Assembly (NCBI RefSeq): GCF_042731755.1
Contig: NZ_JBHWLR010000001.1
Coordinates: 186,001 to 250,000, forward strand
DNA from: Promicromonospora sp042731755
GTDB taxonomy: Bacteria > Actinomycetota > Actinomycetes > Actinomycetales > Cellulomonadaceae
DNA: 64,000 bases
Reading direction: 5' to 3'
Positions 1 through 8,010 of the stretch are shown in pieces. A program made the position numbers and the translations under genes. Below the pieces are notes generated by a model, which did not search any database, had not been told where the DNA came from, and saw only the letters and a program-made list of their open reading frames with translations. Within the stretch, counting starts at the first letter, position 1. Each line of letters begins with the position of its first letter.

Positions 1-1
1 C

Positions 2-382
2 GAGCCGGACGCGCGTCTGATGGATGTCGACAAGGCGTGGCACGGGCTGGCGTTCGTCCTGGAGCGGGCCGGCGTGCCGACCGCCGTCGTCCACGGGGAC
101 GCGCGCGTGCCGGGCGCGGACGACTGGGGGTACGGCCCGCCGTCGTGGCTGAGCGCGGAGCGGGTCGCGGAGCTGTCGGCGGCGCTCCGGGGTCTCGACG
201 TCGACGCCGTCGTGGGTGCCGTGCCGGCCGCCGTCCTCGTCGCGGCCGAGGTCTACCCGCTGAGCCTGTGGGCCGCCGACTCGGACTGGCGGGGCTATCT
301 CGCCGGCCACCTCAAGCGGCTCACGGACTTCTTCGCCGAGGCCGCCGACGCCGGGATGGGCATGCTCGTCTGGATCGACTGA
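2..382 (+). CDS. DUF1877 (YfbM-like) family protein, 5' truncated
   Basis: The reading frame is already open at the first bases of the window, so the true start lies upstream. The ATG at 20 is internal, because it is preceded in frame by EPDARL, and the string DVDKAWHGLAFVL is the characteristic core of DUF1877 proteins. The remaining 126 residues cover the C-terminal two thirds of a roughly 165-residue family. The biochemical role of this family is unknown. The protein is cytoplasmic, with no signal peptide or membrane segment in the visible part. It is followed by a gene-poor, lower-GC interval. The family call is confident; no function is claimed. Confidence 0.75.
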   Translation, partial: EPDARLMDVDKAWHGLAFVLERAGVPTAVVHGDARVPGADDWGYGPPSWLSAERVAELSAALRGLDVDAVVGAVPAAVLVAAEVYPLSLWAADSDWRGYLAGHLKRLTDFFAEAADAGMGMLVWID

Positions 383-481
383 GCCGTCCATTCCTCGCGC
401 TTAGAGGTGGCTCCGTGAATTGTCCAGCCGAAACGGCAAAGAATGCGTTGACGCAATGTGTTCTGCCTTCCGCGCAAACGA

Positions 482-519
482 ACGAACTCCCCTCGCGGAA
501 TGCCGCGAGGGGAGTTCGT
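482..519. terminator. Perfect 17-bp stem-loop terminator
   Basis: Bases 482-498 and 503-519 are exact reverse complements, separated by the 4-base loop AATG. The stem is GC-rich in its middle. It lies 77 bases beyond the stop of the small minus-strand gene and about 100 bases beyond the DUF1877 stop, so it can serve both directions. There is only a weak T tract. Confidence 0.8.
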
Positions 520-595
520 CTGCTGGGGGAGTGATTCCAGCTCCGCTACCGGTAGGCCCTGGACGGGACTACCGAATCAGCGGTGTCGCACCAGG

Positions 596-679
596 TCAGA
601 GACCCAGGAGCTGCAGGATCTGCTCAAGGGTGCAGCCCAGGTTGTCCAGCAGGTGCGAGATGATGTCGATGAGGCTCAC
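596..679 (-). CDS. Probable 27-residue amphipathic peptide
   Basis: A short minus-strand ORF begins at GTG 677-679 and stops at TGA 596-598. AAAGGA lies 9-10 bases before the GTG, a good Shine-Dalgarno spacing; an upstream in-frame GTG at 697 would add six residues. The peptide starts MSLIDIISHLL, contains DNLGCTL with a single Cys, and ends LQLLGL. It has no Lys or Arg, is rich in Leu and Ile, and its hydrophobic residues fall on one face of a helix. A strong terminator follows, and a -35/-10-like pair precedes it. I do not recognise a family. A membrane-active or signalling peptide is possible, but no function is assigned. Confidence 0.5.
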   Translation of the reverse strand: MSLIDIISHLLDNLGCTLEQILQLLGL

Positions 680-750
680 GTGTGCGAGTCCTTTCACAAA
701 AGGGGATCACCAGATGATGTCCGGTGAGTCGAACGGTGTTCGCGTTCCAT

Positions 751-779
751 ACGTTAAGTAGGCGACACGGACACTGCAA
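751..779 (-). promoter_or_regulatory. Candidate promoter for the small-peptide gene
   Basis: On the minus strand TTGCAG (779-774) and TAACGT (756-751) are separated by 17 bases, close to the sigma-70 pattern. Transcription would start about 65 bases before the peptide start codon. This is a pattern match only. Confidence 0.35.
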
Positions 780-847
780 CGTGAAAGGGATATTGGCGTG
801 TAAAGCGCGAAATGATTCCCGCTGTGATAGCGGCGGTGCGCTCCGTC

Positions 848-1552
848 TCAGCGGGCCTCGAGGACGACGAAGAGGAAGCAGATGAACGCGGTCCGCTCTC
901 CGTTCGCGATGCGTGGCGGGAGGAGCTCGGCCGGCGTGTCCGGGGACGGCGGGGGCTCGGCGATGGACGCGATGTCGAATCCCGCGGCGGTGAAGGCGTC
1001 GATCATCGCGTGCAGGGGCCGGTGCCAGTAGGTCAGCGTCCCTGGCTGGCCCGCGAAGTCGTACTCTTCCGAGAACTGCCGGACGGCGAAGTAGTCCTCC
1101 TTCGGAAAGTTGAAGGGGCGCACGAGCGGGTGGTTGACCGAGAGGATGAGCCGGCCGCCCGGCTTGAGGACCCGGTGCAGCTCGGTCAGCGGCGTCTGCC
1201 AGTCCTCGAGGTAGTGCAGGACGAGCGAGGAGACGACGTCGTCGAAGGTGTCGTCGGCGTAGGGCAGCGGCTGGGCGAGGTCTGCCACGGTCAGCGGGAC
1301 ATCGTCGCCGAGCCTGCGGCGGGCGAGCTCGATCATCGAGGGGCTCCCGTCGAACCCGGTCATCTCGGCGCCGCGGTCACGCAGCTCGGCGGACAGCGGT
1401 CCGGAGCCACAGCCGGCGTCGAGGATCTTGCGCCCGCGCACGTCGCCCGCGAGGCGGACCATGGCCGGTCGTTCGTACCAGGCGTTGAGCAGGCTCCCGG
1501 AGTTCTCGGTGTCGTAGCTGGCTGCGAACTCGTCGTAGTGGTCGGCCTTCAT
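848..1552 (-). CDS. Class I SAM-dependent methyltransferase
   Basis: A 234-residue cytoplasmic protein with a Methyltransf_11-type Rossmann fold. Motif I is LDAGCGSGPLSAEL (about residues 44-57), followed by the acidic GFDGSPSMIELA strand that binds the ribose of SAM. The LPYADDTFDDVVSS segment and LHRVLKPGGRLILS (motif III region) complete the fold. The ATG at 1552 is preceded by AGAGGA at good spacing. The substrate cannot be told; relatives methylate small molecules or quinone precursors. It is transcribed away from the XRE/sensor gene pair with no obvious partner. Confidence 0.9.
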   Translation of the reverse strand: MKADHYDEFAASYDTENSGSLLNAWYERPAMVRLAGDVRGRKILDAGCGSGPLSAELRDRGAEMTGFDGSPSMIELARRRLGDDVPLTVADLAQPLPYADDTFDDVVSSLVLHYLEDWQTPLTELHRVLKPGGRLILSVNHPLVRPFNFPKEDYFAVRQFSEEYDFAGQPGTLTYWHRPLHAMIDAFTAAGFDIASIAEPPPSPDTPAELLPPRIANGERTAFICFLFVVLEAR

Positions 1553-1733
1553 CGGATCCTCTTCGTCGGACGGTCCATGTCCCGCCTGAAGTTATCGGGA
1601 CGGATCGCCGTCCAGGCTTCCCGACCGAGCCCCTCCCTCAGGTGCGCTGGGTTCCTCCCGAACACACTCACGACTGCGAGGGGCAGATCCGTAAACCTCC
1701 ACAACGGCGGCTCAACTGGACTCGCACGCGCGC

Positions 1734-2156
1734 CTACCGGCCGGAGTACTCCTGTCGGGTCTCCGGGCTCGTCGATTCGTCCTGCCAGGTCAATGTCCAT
1801 TCGCCGGTGTTCATGGTGAGTCGGCGTCCGAACCCGAGCCACATCCCGTGCATGATGCGCCGGTCAGGTTCGATGACCAGCTGAAGTGCGCCGTGGAATG
1901 TCGTCCCCACATAGGGTCCGTCCGGTGCAGTGGCTTCACGCCACGTACCAGTGGCCACCGGTGGTTCAACTGTGAGTTCAAGATTGATCCTGGAGCGCGA
2001 TGAGTTCGGCAGGCTGGTGACGAGCAGTCGTTCAGCCTGTTGGTCGATCACCACGTAGTGCTCATATGCGCGGTCCCCAGGTTGACCACTGCTTCGCAGT
2101 CTGTACTGCGAAAGCCAGATGCCTCCAAGGCTCGGTACAGCTGTGCTCGCCGTCAT
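1734..2156 (-). CDS. Stand-alone paralogue of the neighbouring regulator's sensor domain
   Basis: A 140-residue protein. The ATG at 2156 is chosen because AAGGAG lies 7 bases upstream; longer versions read into the preceding gene. It begins 11 bases after the stop of the XRE regulator, so the two are co-transcribed. The sequence aligns along its length with the C-terminal half of that regulator. Both share GG/SGxW, HYVVI, the GTW(R/T)E turn, FHGALQLVI or YHGALQVIV, and a GxWxGF motif. It has no DNA-binding domain, signal peptide or membrane helix. It may compete for, or carry, the ligand sensed by the regulator. The function is unknown. Confidence 0.75.
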   Translation of the reverse strand: MTASTAVPSLGGIWLSQYRLRSSGQPGDRAYEHYVVIDQQAERLLVTSLPNSSRSRINLELTVEPPVATGTWREATAPDGPYVGTTFHGALQLVIEPDRRIMHGMWLGFGRRLTMNTGEWTLTWQDESTSPETRQEYSGR

Positions 2157-2167
2157 TGCCGACTCCT

Positions 2168-2824
2168 TCACCGCGTGGGGTCTGTCACCGGGCCCTTGTT
2201 GTACTGCTGGAGCGTCGCCGCGTCCGTGGCGGTATCCACCAGGTCGAGTATCCATGGCCCCGAGTCCACGTGGAACTCCTTGTCGAACCCGACCCACTTC
2301 CCCGCCATGCTGCGGCCCGTGGGATCCACGATGACCTGAAGAGCCCCGTGATAGACGGCCCCTTGGTAGTAACCACCGACGGCTGTGTGCTCCGTCCAGG
2401 TGCCAGTTCCGATGGGGCCCCGCATTGTCAGCGCCAACGACACGGGCGAATCGTTGGAGTGCGGGACGCTCTCCACCGAGAGCTTGTTGCCCTCTTGACG
2501 GATGACCACGTAGTGGTGGCGCGAGATCGTGCCCCGCGCGGTGCTTTCATACGCGTAATGGCTGTGCCATACGCCGCTCAGGCCGAGTCCGTAGGCGACA
2601 GCGCCCTCAGGCGAAGCCAGTTCTTCGTGCGACGTGCCGAGTGCCGCAGCGATGAACGGGAGCCATTCACGCGGCGTCCGTTTCCCTGTCTCCCACCGGT
2701 AGATCTCTTGACGGCCCAAGGTCCCCATTTCAACTCCGGCGGCCCGACATGTCTCTGCGGCCAATCTGTCCTGGCTCCAGCCCAGCTCCTGTCGGCGCTC
2801 GCGAATTCGGCTCCCGATCCCCAT
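2168..2824 (-). CDS. XRE-family regulator with C-terminal sensor domain
   Basis: A 218-residue protein starting at ATG 2824. Residues 1-65 form a helix-turn-helix of the Cro/CI type (IRERRQELGWSQDRLAAET, then RQEIYRWETGKRTPREWLPFIAAALG). Residues 85-205 are a beta-rich domain also found alone in the next gene. A longer frame extends upstream, but its residues are unlike coding sequence for this genome. Such XRE plus sensor proteins are usually one-component regulators; the ligand is unknown. The downstream paralogue starts 11 bases after the stop, and its ribosome site lies against that stop, suggesting translational coupling. Confidence 0.85.
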   Translation of the reverse strand: MGIGSRIRERRQELGWSQDRLAAETCRAAGVEMGTLGRQEIYRWETGKRTPREWLPFIAAALGTSHEELASPEGAVAYGLGLSGVWHSHYAYESTARGTISRHHYVVIRQEGNKLSVESVPHSNDSPVSLALTMRGPIGTGTWTEHTAVGGYYQGAVYHGALQVIVDPTGRSMAGKWVGFDKEFHVDSGPWILDLVDTATDAATLQQYNKGPVTDPTR

Positions 2825-3027
2825 GCGCAGATTCTGGCCTACACCTGGCCTACAAACGGGGCGACACCCGGCATCTAACACTCCGTTTCCCGGGACGGGA
2901 GTGTGGTCGCACGACACCAGAGCGTGGATCCGCGATCCGACAACGCCGATCCGCTGAGCGCTTCGAACCGGCTGTACAGGCCTCAAACCCCACCCCACAT
3001 GCGTGACCACGGAAAGCGAGCCCGACC

Positions 3028-3849
3028 ATGAACGAGCAGGACACCTTCCCGGACCAGCCGATCCTGGCTGCCCTCGACATCGACGGCACACTGGCGCTCC
3101 CGAGCACAACGCAGGTCGCGGATCGTGTGCGCGAGGCCGTCGCGCGGTTCGTCACCGCCGGGCACCACGTGGTGCTGGCTTCCGGGCGTTCGCTGGTCGG
3201 GGTGCTGCCCGTCGCGCGAGAGCTGGGGCTGGTCGACGGTTGGGTGGTCGCCTCCAACGGGGCCGTCACCGCGCGTCTGGACTCACGGGTCCCGCGCGGC
3301 TACGAGCTGGAGGACGTGCAGAACTTCGATCCCGGGCGTGTGGTCCACGCGGCACGGGCGGCGCATCCCGGCCTGCAGATCGCCGCGGAACGGGTGGGGT
3401 GGGGATACGACGTGACGCACCTGTTCCCCCCGGGGCAGCTCAACGGCGCACAGCAGATCGTCTCTGTCGACCACCTGGGGGAGCGGTCGACGACCCGGCT
3501 GGTCTTCCGAGGGCCCGACGCCGGCCGGCTCGTGGGTTCGGTACGTTCCGTCGGTCTGACGGCTGTGCCGGTCGAGCCTGACTGGCTGGACGTCACCGCA
3601 CCAGGCTTGAGCAAGGCGACGGCCCTGGAGAAGGTGCGGGCCAACCTCGGCGTGCTACCGACCAGGACGGTTGCGATCGGCGACGGCGAGAACGACCTGG
3701 AGATGCTGCGCTGGGCCGCCCGCGGCGTGGCGATGGGGCACGCGCCCGCGACGGTGCGCGCGGCGTCGGACACCGTCACCGGGACGCTCGACGAGCACGG
3801 CGCCGCCACCGCGCTCGACGAGGTCCACATGGCTGGCCTGCCTCAGTAG
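3028..3849 (+). CDS. HAD-superfamily Cof-type sugar phosphatase
   Basis: A 273-residue cytoplasmic hydrolase of the Cof/IIB class. Motif I is LDIDGTL (Asp nucleophile and acid near residues 17 and 19). Motif II is ASGRS, motif III uses the Lys in LSKATALEKV, and motif IV is IGDGENDLEML, which holds the magnesium ligands. The cap domain lies between motifs II and III. Relatives dephosphorylate sugar phosphates or flavin and pyridoxal phosphates; the substrate here is open. The gene converges on and overlaps the next gene by 7 bases. Only a weak GGAAAG precedes the ATG. Confidence 0.9.
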   Translation: MNEQDTFPDQPILAALDIDGTLALPSTTQVADRVREAVARFVTAGHHVVLASGRSLVGVLPVARELGLVDGWVVASNGAVTARLDSRVPRGYELEDVQNFDPGRVVHAARAAHPGLQIAAERVGWGYDVTHLFPPGQLNGAQQIVSVDHLGERSTTRLVFRGPDAGRLVGSVRSVGLTAVPVEPDWLDVTAPGLSKATALEKVRANLGVLPTRTVAIGDGENDLEMLRWAARGVAMGHAPATVRAASDTVTGTLDEHGAATALDEVHMAGLPQ

Positions 3850-4409
3850 GCCCGGAAGGTCTCCACGGTCCTCGACCCGCTGCCCGACAGCCACCACCGG
3901 CCGCCGCCGATCATCCGGATGTCGACGTCGAGCTCCAGGTCACGGACCGCCCAGGTCCCCGGTCCTCCGGCGCGGGCGTAGTGGGACGGGAAGATGTAGA
4001 CGCGCTCGGAGAACGTGGCGTTCCGGTCCGGCTTGCTGCCCTTGCGGATGCGTTTGAGGTCGGCGTGGAAGGAACCCGCCGTCCCGTCGTGGCTGCCCAG
4101 GCTGAACCCGACGTCACCGCCCGCCAGGAGCTTGTGGTTGCACCGCACCTTGCCCTTCACGGTCACATAGCCGGGCAGGTTCTTGGCCCCGACGGGGCGG
4201 ACGTCCACGCGGCAGCGGGCCTGCACGGAGCGGTCCTGCGCCGGTATGTAGTAGGTGTCGGTGACGACGAGGTCGTTCTCCCATGCCGCGGCGCTCGCGG
4301 GCGCGGCGGTCGCGGGCGCGGCGGTCACGGACGCACCGGCGAGGGAGAACGCGCCGGCAAGGGCGGCGGCCCAGTGCCTGAGCCGCTTCTGGTGCTTCTT
4401 CTGCCGCAT
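3843..4409 (-). CDS. Secreted protein of unknown function
   Basis: A 188-residue protein. ATG 4409 is chosen over an upstream ATG because GGAGGTAGTC lies directly before it. The N-terminus has a basic stretch (RQKKHQKRLRH), a hydrophobic core and an Ala-rich AxA-type cleavage region near residues 35-40, so it is exported. The mature part has two Cys (QARCRVDV, KVRCNHK) that could form a disulfide and is rich in beta-strand-like segments. It is not recognised. Its 3' end overlaps the HAD gene, and it is divergent from the M20 hydrolase gene. Confidence 0.7.
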   Translation of the reverse strand: MRQKKHQKRLRHWAAALAGAFSLAGASVTAAPATAAPASAAAWENDLVVTDTYYIPAQDRSVQARCRVDVRPVGAKNLPGYVTVKGKVRCNHKLLAGGDVGFSLGSHDGTAGSFHADLKRIRKGSKPDRNATFSERVYIFPSHYARAGGPGTWAVRDLELDVDIRMIGGGRWWLSGSGSRTVETFRAY

Positions 4410-4533
4410 GACTACCTCCATGAACCAGGTCGGCACCATCAGGCCTACTGCGGACGGCGCACGGGCGCCACGTGGCGGCGCGGCACGAGGCAGAAATCAC
4501 CCGTCGGCAGAGCGCCCCGTAGGCTCTGCCACC

Positions 4534-5751
4534 GTGGCCCTTCTCGACGACGCAGCCCTGATCCAACCCGACCTGGTCGCCCTGCGACGGCGCATCCATC
4601 AGGACCCCGAGATCGGCCTGCACCTGCCGCGAACGCAGGCGGCCGTGCTCGAAGCCCTCGACGGGCTGCCCCTGGAGATCACCACCGGCACGGGCCTCAG
4701 CTCCGTCGTCGCCGTCCTGCGCGGGGACCGCCAACCCGCGGGGCAGGGGCCCACGGTGCTGCTGCGCGGCGACATGGACGCCCTGCCCGTGGTCGAGGAC
4801 TCGGGCGAGTCGTTCGCCTCGACCAACGGCGCGATGCACGCGTGCGGGCACGACCTGCACGTGGCGGGCCTGGTCGGCGCGGCCCGCCTGCTCAGCGCCC
4901 GGAAGCACGAGCTCGCGGGCAACGTCGTCCTCATGTTCCAGCCCGGCGAGGAGGGCCCCGGCGGCGCGCTCCCGATGATCACCGAGGGCGTCCTGGACGC
5001 CGCCGGCACCCCCGTGGACGCCGCGTTCGGGATCCACGTCACCGGCCTGTACGACAAGGGGCTGTTCGTCTCCCGGCCCGGTCCCGCCTGGGCCGGCGTC
5101 AACATCCTCGACATCACGGTGCACGGCCGGGGCGGCCACGGCTCCTCGCCCTGGATGTCCGTGGACCCCGTGCCGGTCGCGGCCGAGATCGTGCTGGCGC
5201 TGCAGTCCTACGTGACCCGCCGCGTCAGCGTGTTCGACCCCGTGGTGATCACCGTGGGCCAGCTCCACGCGGGCACGGCCTCCAACGTCATCCCCGACAG
5301 GGCGGTGCTCAACGCCTCGGTGCGCACCCTGTCGGACGCGTCGCTGGCCCAGCTCACGGCCGAGCTCCCGCGACTGGTCCAGGGCATCGCCTCCGCCCAC
5401 GGCTGCACCGCCGACGTCGTCCTCGAACCGGAGTACCCCGTGACGGTCAACGACGCGGGCATGTGGGACCACGCCCGCGCCGTCCTGACCGGCCTGTACG
5501 GGCCCGACCGGGTCGTCGAGCGGCCCGAACCGATCATGGGCGCGGAGGACTTCTCCTACGTGCTGCAGCGCGTGCCCGGCTGCTTCGTCCAGCTCGGCGC
5601 CCGGCCCGCCGACGTCCCCGCCGACGCCGCGCCGTCCAACCACTCCGCCAAGGTCCGGTTCGACGACTCCGTGCTCGGCGAGCAGGCGGCGGCGCTCGCG
5701 GAGCTGGCCGTCACCACCCTGGCGAGGCTGGGGACGGCGCCGCCCGCGTGA
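4534..5751 (+). CDS. M20-family amidohydrolase (hippurate / IAA-amino acid hydrolase type)
   Basis: A 405-residue metallo-amidohydrolase. GTG 4534 is chosen because VALLDDAALIQPDLVALRR matches the family N-terminus and because TAGGCT (4520-4525) lies 8 bases upstream, fitting a leaderless transcript. Metal-binding and catalytic motifs are present: LLRGDMDALPV, HACGHDLH (Cys and His ligands), QPGEEG and MGAEDFSY near the C-terminus. The lid domain carries GRGGHGSSPW. Relatives cleave N-acyl amino acids. It lacks a signal peptide. Its last 41 bases overlap the convergent anthranilate synthase gene. Confidence 0.9.
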   Translation: MALLDDAALIQPDLVALRRRIHQDPEIGLHLPRTQAAVLEALDGLPLEITTGTGLSSVVAVLRGDRQPAGQGPTVLLRGDMDALPVVEDSGESFASTNGAMHACGHDLHVAGLVGAARLLSARKHELAGNVVLMFQPGEEGPGGALPMITEGVLDAAGTPVDAAFGIHVTGLYDKGLFVSRPGPAWAGVNILDITVHGRGGHGSSPWMSVDPVPVAAEIVLALQSYVTRRVSVFDPVVITVGQLHAGTASNVIPDRAVLNASVRTLSDASLAQLTAELPRLVQGIASAHGCTADVVLEPEYPVTVNDAGMWDHARAVLTGLYGPDRVVERPEPIMGAEDFSYVLQRVPGCFVQLGARPADVPADAAPSNHSAKVRFDDSVLGEQAAALAELAVTTLARLGTAPPA

Positions 5752-7768
5752 CCGTCCGGCCCGGGACGCCCAGGGCATGGCGCGCGAGGGTGTCGAGCAC
5801 GGTGATGCCGTCGGCCGACAGCACCGACTCCAGGTGCCCCTGCACCGACGCCACCCCCGGCCCGCGCAGCGCCGTCAGCACGCCGTCCGAGTCGACGGAC
5901 GGCTCCAGGGCGAGCCGCGCCACGGGGTTGTCGGCGTCGGCCGCGGAGACCGTCGTCAGGTGCGCGCCGAAGGTGTTGTAGTAGCCGACGGCGGCCGTGG
6001 TGCCGAACACGTCGGCGTCCAGCCGCACACCCTGCCGCGGTGCGGACAGCGCGCGCAGCGGGAAGCCGGCCAGGCCCGCGAGCACCTGGTGGCTCAGGCA
6101 GACGGCGAGCAGCGGGCGGCCCGCCGTGACGCGCTCCAGGATCCGGCGCGTGAGAGCGGCGATGCGCGGGTCCTCCTGGTCGCGGGGGTCACCGGGGCCG
6201 GGGCCGAGGACGACCAGGTCGTCGGCGAGCACGTCCGTGACGGCGTCCCACCGGACCACCCGGGCGTTCATCCCGAGGTGGCCCAGCTGGTGGGCGAGCA
6301 TCGTCGTGAACTGGTCCTCGTGGTCGACCACGAGGACGTCCCGGCCGGCCAGCGGCGACTCCCCGCCGGCTCCGAGCGGCGCGCGGCCCGACGCCGTCGC
6401 GGCAGGCTCCACCTCCTGCGGCCGCACCCAGAACTCGGCGAGCTGGTGGTTGCGCGCCGTCAGCGCCTCCGCCACGCCGGGCTGCGCGTTGAGGTCGACG
6501 ACGGCGTCGGGCCCCGCGCCCCGGGGGACCAGGCCGAGCGAGGCGAGCACCCCCGCCGCCTTGGCGCGGGTCTCGGCCACCTCGTGCTCGGGCACGGAGT
6601 GCCGCACGAGCGTGGCCCCGGCCGGGACGGACACCCGGCCGCCCGCGTGCAGGTAGGCGGTGCGGATGAGGATCGGGGCGTCGAGGGAGTAGCCCGCGGG
6701 GTCGCCGGGAAGATCGGCCCCGGCCTCCGGCTCGAACAGCGCCAGGAACCCCGAGTAGTACCCGCGCGGCCGAGTCTCGTGCCGGGCGATGACGGTGCAG
6801 GCGTTCTCCATGGGCGACCCGGTCACGGTCGGCGCGAACATCGTCAGCCGCAGCGCGTCGCGCGGGTCCACGGAGGTGCGGCCCTCCAGCAGGTACTCGG
6901 TGTGGCTGAGCCGCGCCATCTGCTTGAGGTAAGGGCCCACGATGCGCCCGCCGTCCGGGCAGAGCGCGCTCATCATCTTCATCTCCTCGTCGACCACCAT
7001 GAAGAGCTCCTCGTTCTCCTTGGTGTCGGCCAGGAAGTCCAGGACGCCCTCGCGTGTGGGGCCCGACGCAGGGTGGCGGTAGGTGCCGCTGATCGGGTTC
7101 ATCCGGGCCACGCCGTCGTCCAGGGTCAGGTGCCGCTCCGGGGTCGCGCCCGCCAGGGACACGGCCTCCGCGGCCGGGCCGACGGCGGGCACCGTGCCGC
7201 CCTGCGACGTCGCGGGCGCCGGCACGTGGATCGCGAACGTCCAGTACGAGCCGACCTCGTGCGTGAGTAGCGCGCGGAACCACGACGTCAGGGTGCGCAC
7301 GGGGGCGGCGTCGGTGCGGGCCTCGAAGCTGCGCATCACCACGAAGTTGGCGCCCGCGCCCTGCCCGATCTCGTCGTCGATCACGCGGCGCACGATGCCC
7401 GCGTACTCGTCGTCGGGGATGTCGAAGCCGAGCGGCTCGGCGGCAACGGGCTCGGGCGGCAGCGCGGCGAGGGCGTCGGACAGGGCGACGCGTTCCGACG
7501 CGCGCACGACGAGGCAGCGCAGCGGGACGCCGTCGTCCTGCACGGTGAAGCCGCGCTCGCGGGCCTGGCGGTAGGGGACGACGGCGAGCACCGGCGCGCC
7601 GTCGAGCGGGATGTCGCGCAGCAGATCGGCGTCGACGACCTCGCCGGTCAGCACCTCGACCTCGGTGCCGCCGTGGCGACGCAGGAGCGCGAAGGGGAGC
7701 GAGCCGTCGGAGGCCAGGACCCGGTCCAGGAGCGGGTGCCGGCGGGTCGAGCCAGGGTGGAGGGACAT
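5711..7768 (-). CDS. Fused anthranilate synthase (TrpE-TrpG / PhzE-type)
   Basis: A 685-residue fusion. Residues about 115-440 are a chorismate-binding domain (MNPISGTYRHPASG, ENEELFMVVDEEMKMMSALC, PTVTGSPMENACTVI, GYYSGFLALFE). After a linker, residues about 485-665 are a class I glutamine amidotransferase (VVLGPGPGDPRDQED, LAVCLSHQVLAG with the Cys nucleophile, SVQGHLES where the His follows). ATG 7768 is chosen because GAGAGG precedes it, and the upstream GTG lies in the attenuator. The layout is shared by fused TrpEG and phenazine PhzE. The tryptophan leader and attenuator in front argue for anthranilate made for tryptophan. No phz or other trp genes are in view. Confidence 0.88.
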   Translation of the reverse strand: MSLHPGSTRRHPLLDRVLASDGSLPFALLRRHGGTEVEVLTGEVVDADLLRDIPLDGAPVLAVVPYRQARERGFTVQDDGVPLRCLVVRASERVALSDALAALPPEPVAAEPLGFDIPDDEYAGIVRRVIDDEIGQGAGANFVVMRSFEARTDAAPVRTLTSWFRALLTHEVGSYWTFAIHVPAPATSQGGTVPAVGPAAEAVSLAGATPERHLTLDDGVARMNPISGTYRHPASGPTREGVLDFLADTKENEELFMVVDEEMKMMSALCPDGGRIVGPYLKQMARLSHTEYLLEGRTSVDPRDALRLTMFAPTVTGSPMENACTVIARHETRPRGYYSGFLALFEPEAGADLPGDPAGYSLDAPILIRTAYLHAGGRVSVPAGATLVRHSVPEHEVAETRAKAAGVLASLGLVPRGAGPDAVVDLNAQPGVAEALTARNHQLAEFWVRPQEVEPAATASGRAPLGAGGESPLAGRDVLVVDHEDQFTTMLAHQLGHLGMNARVVRWDAVTDVLADDLVVLGPGPGDPRDQEDPRIAALTRRILERVTAGRPLLAVCLSHQVLAGLAGFPLRALSAPRQGVRLDADVFGTTAAVGYYNTFGAHLTTVSAADADNPVARLALEPSVDSDGVLTALRGPGVASVQGHLESVLSADGITVLDTLARHALGVPGRTVTRAAPSPASPGW

Positions 7769-7828
7769 GCGGAGCCTCTCGGTTCGGGGTGCTCGCCCGG
7801 AACCGGGAGTCTCGTGGGGAAACACGAA

Positions 7829-7854
7829 ACGACCGCCTCGGGCGAGGCGGTCGT
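7829..7854 (-). terminator. Transcription attenuator before the anthranilate synthase gene
   Basis: Perfectly complementary 12-base arms (7829-7840 and 7843-7854) form a GC-rich hairpin followed on the minus strand by TTCGTGTTT. It lies between the tryptophan leader peptide stop and the synthase start, the position of a trp attenuator. An earlier 7-bp hairpin (7878-7884 with 7890-7896) overlaps the Trp codons and stop and may act as the pause structure. Confidence 0.85.
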
Positions 7855-7883
7855 GGACGTGTGTGGATGCGTCGCGAGCCCGC

Positions 7884-7928
7884 CTAGTCGGCGGGCCACC
7901 AGTCCAGGCAGATGCGGGGCGACGTCAT
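7884..7928 (-). CDS. trpL: Tryptophan leader peptide
   Basis: A 14-codon ORF, MTSPRICLDWWPAD, with tandem Trp codons at positions 10-11. It begins at ATG 7928 and stops at TAG just before the attenuator hairpin. TAACGT (7936-7941) lies 7 bases upstream of the ATG, so the transcript is probably leaderless. Ribosome stalling at the Trp pair when charged tRNA-Trp is scarce would disrupt the pause hairpin and let RNA polymerase pass the attenuator into the synthase gene. Confidence 0.85.
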   Translation of the reverse strand: MTSPRICLDWWPAD

Positions 7929-7935
7929 GGCCGGA

Positions 7936-7965
7936 ACGTTAGCCGGGCGGGGGCGGTGGTGTCCA
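7936..7965 (-). promoter_or_regulatory. Promoter of the trp leader transcript
   Basis: On the minus strand TGGACA is followed after 18 bases by TAACGT (7941-7936), and the leader ATG lies 7 bases further on. This pairs with the divergent leaderless promoter of the ABC-F gene. Confidence 0.5.
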
Positions 7966-8010
7966 CAGGTACCGCGACCTCGGCCGGATCGTGGACAGTA
8001 GGGTCACCAC

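Larger units (their letters stand above)
383..847. other. Gene-poor interval of lower GC with a small-peptide gene and terminator
   Basis: This 465-base stretch between the DUF1877 gene and the methyltransferase gene has visibly more A/T than its surroundings and no long ORF with normal codon bias. It holds a perfect 17-bp hairpin (482-519), a probable 27-codon gene on the minus strand (596-679) and a candidate promoter for it (751-779). Nothing else is recognised. Confidence 0.6.

Noticed and set aside
37..534. Overlapping frames at the left edge, up to 165 residues
   Set aside because: Arg- and Gly-rich translation typical of a shifted frame; the frame open from base 2 matches DUF1877.
1549..1842. 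97-residue minus-strand ORF between the methyltransferase and the sensor-domain gene
   Set aside because: Overlaps the real 3' end of the sensor-domain gene and has no ribosome site or recognisable pattern.
4114..5778. 554-residue minus-strand ORF
   Set aside because: Antisense to the M20 hydrolase gene; low-complexity Gly/Arg/Val/His content marks it as a shadow frame.
5711..7768. Phenazine PhzE assignment
   Set aside because: Domain layout is compatible, but there are no phz genes and the tryptophan leader and attenuator favour anthranilate for tryptophan.
7769..7825. GTG start at 7825 for the anthranilate synthase
   Set aside because: It lies in the T-rich tail of the attenuator hairpin and has no ribosome site; ATG 7768 has GAGAGG.
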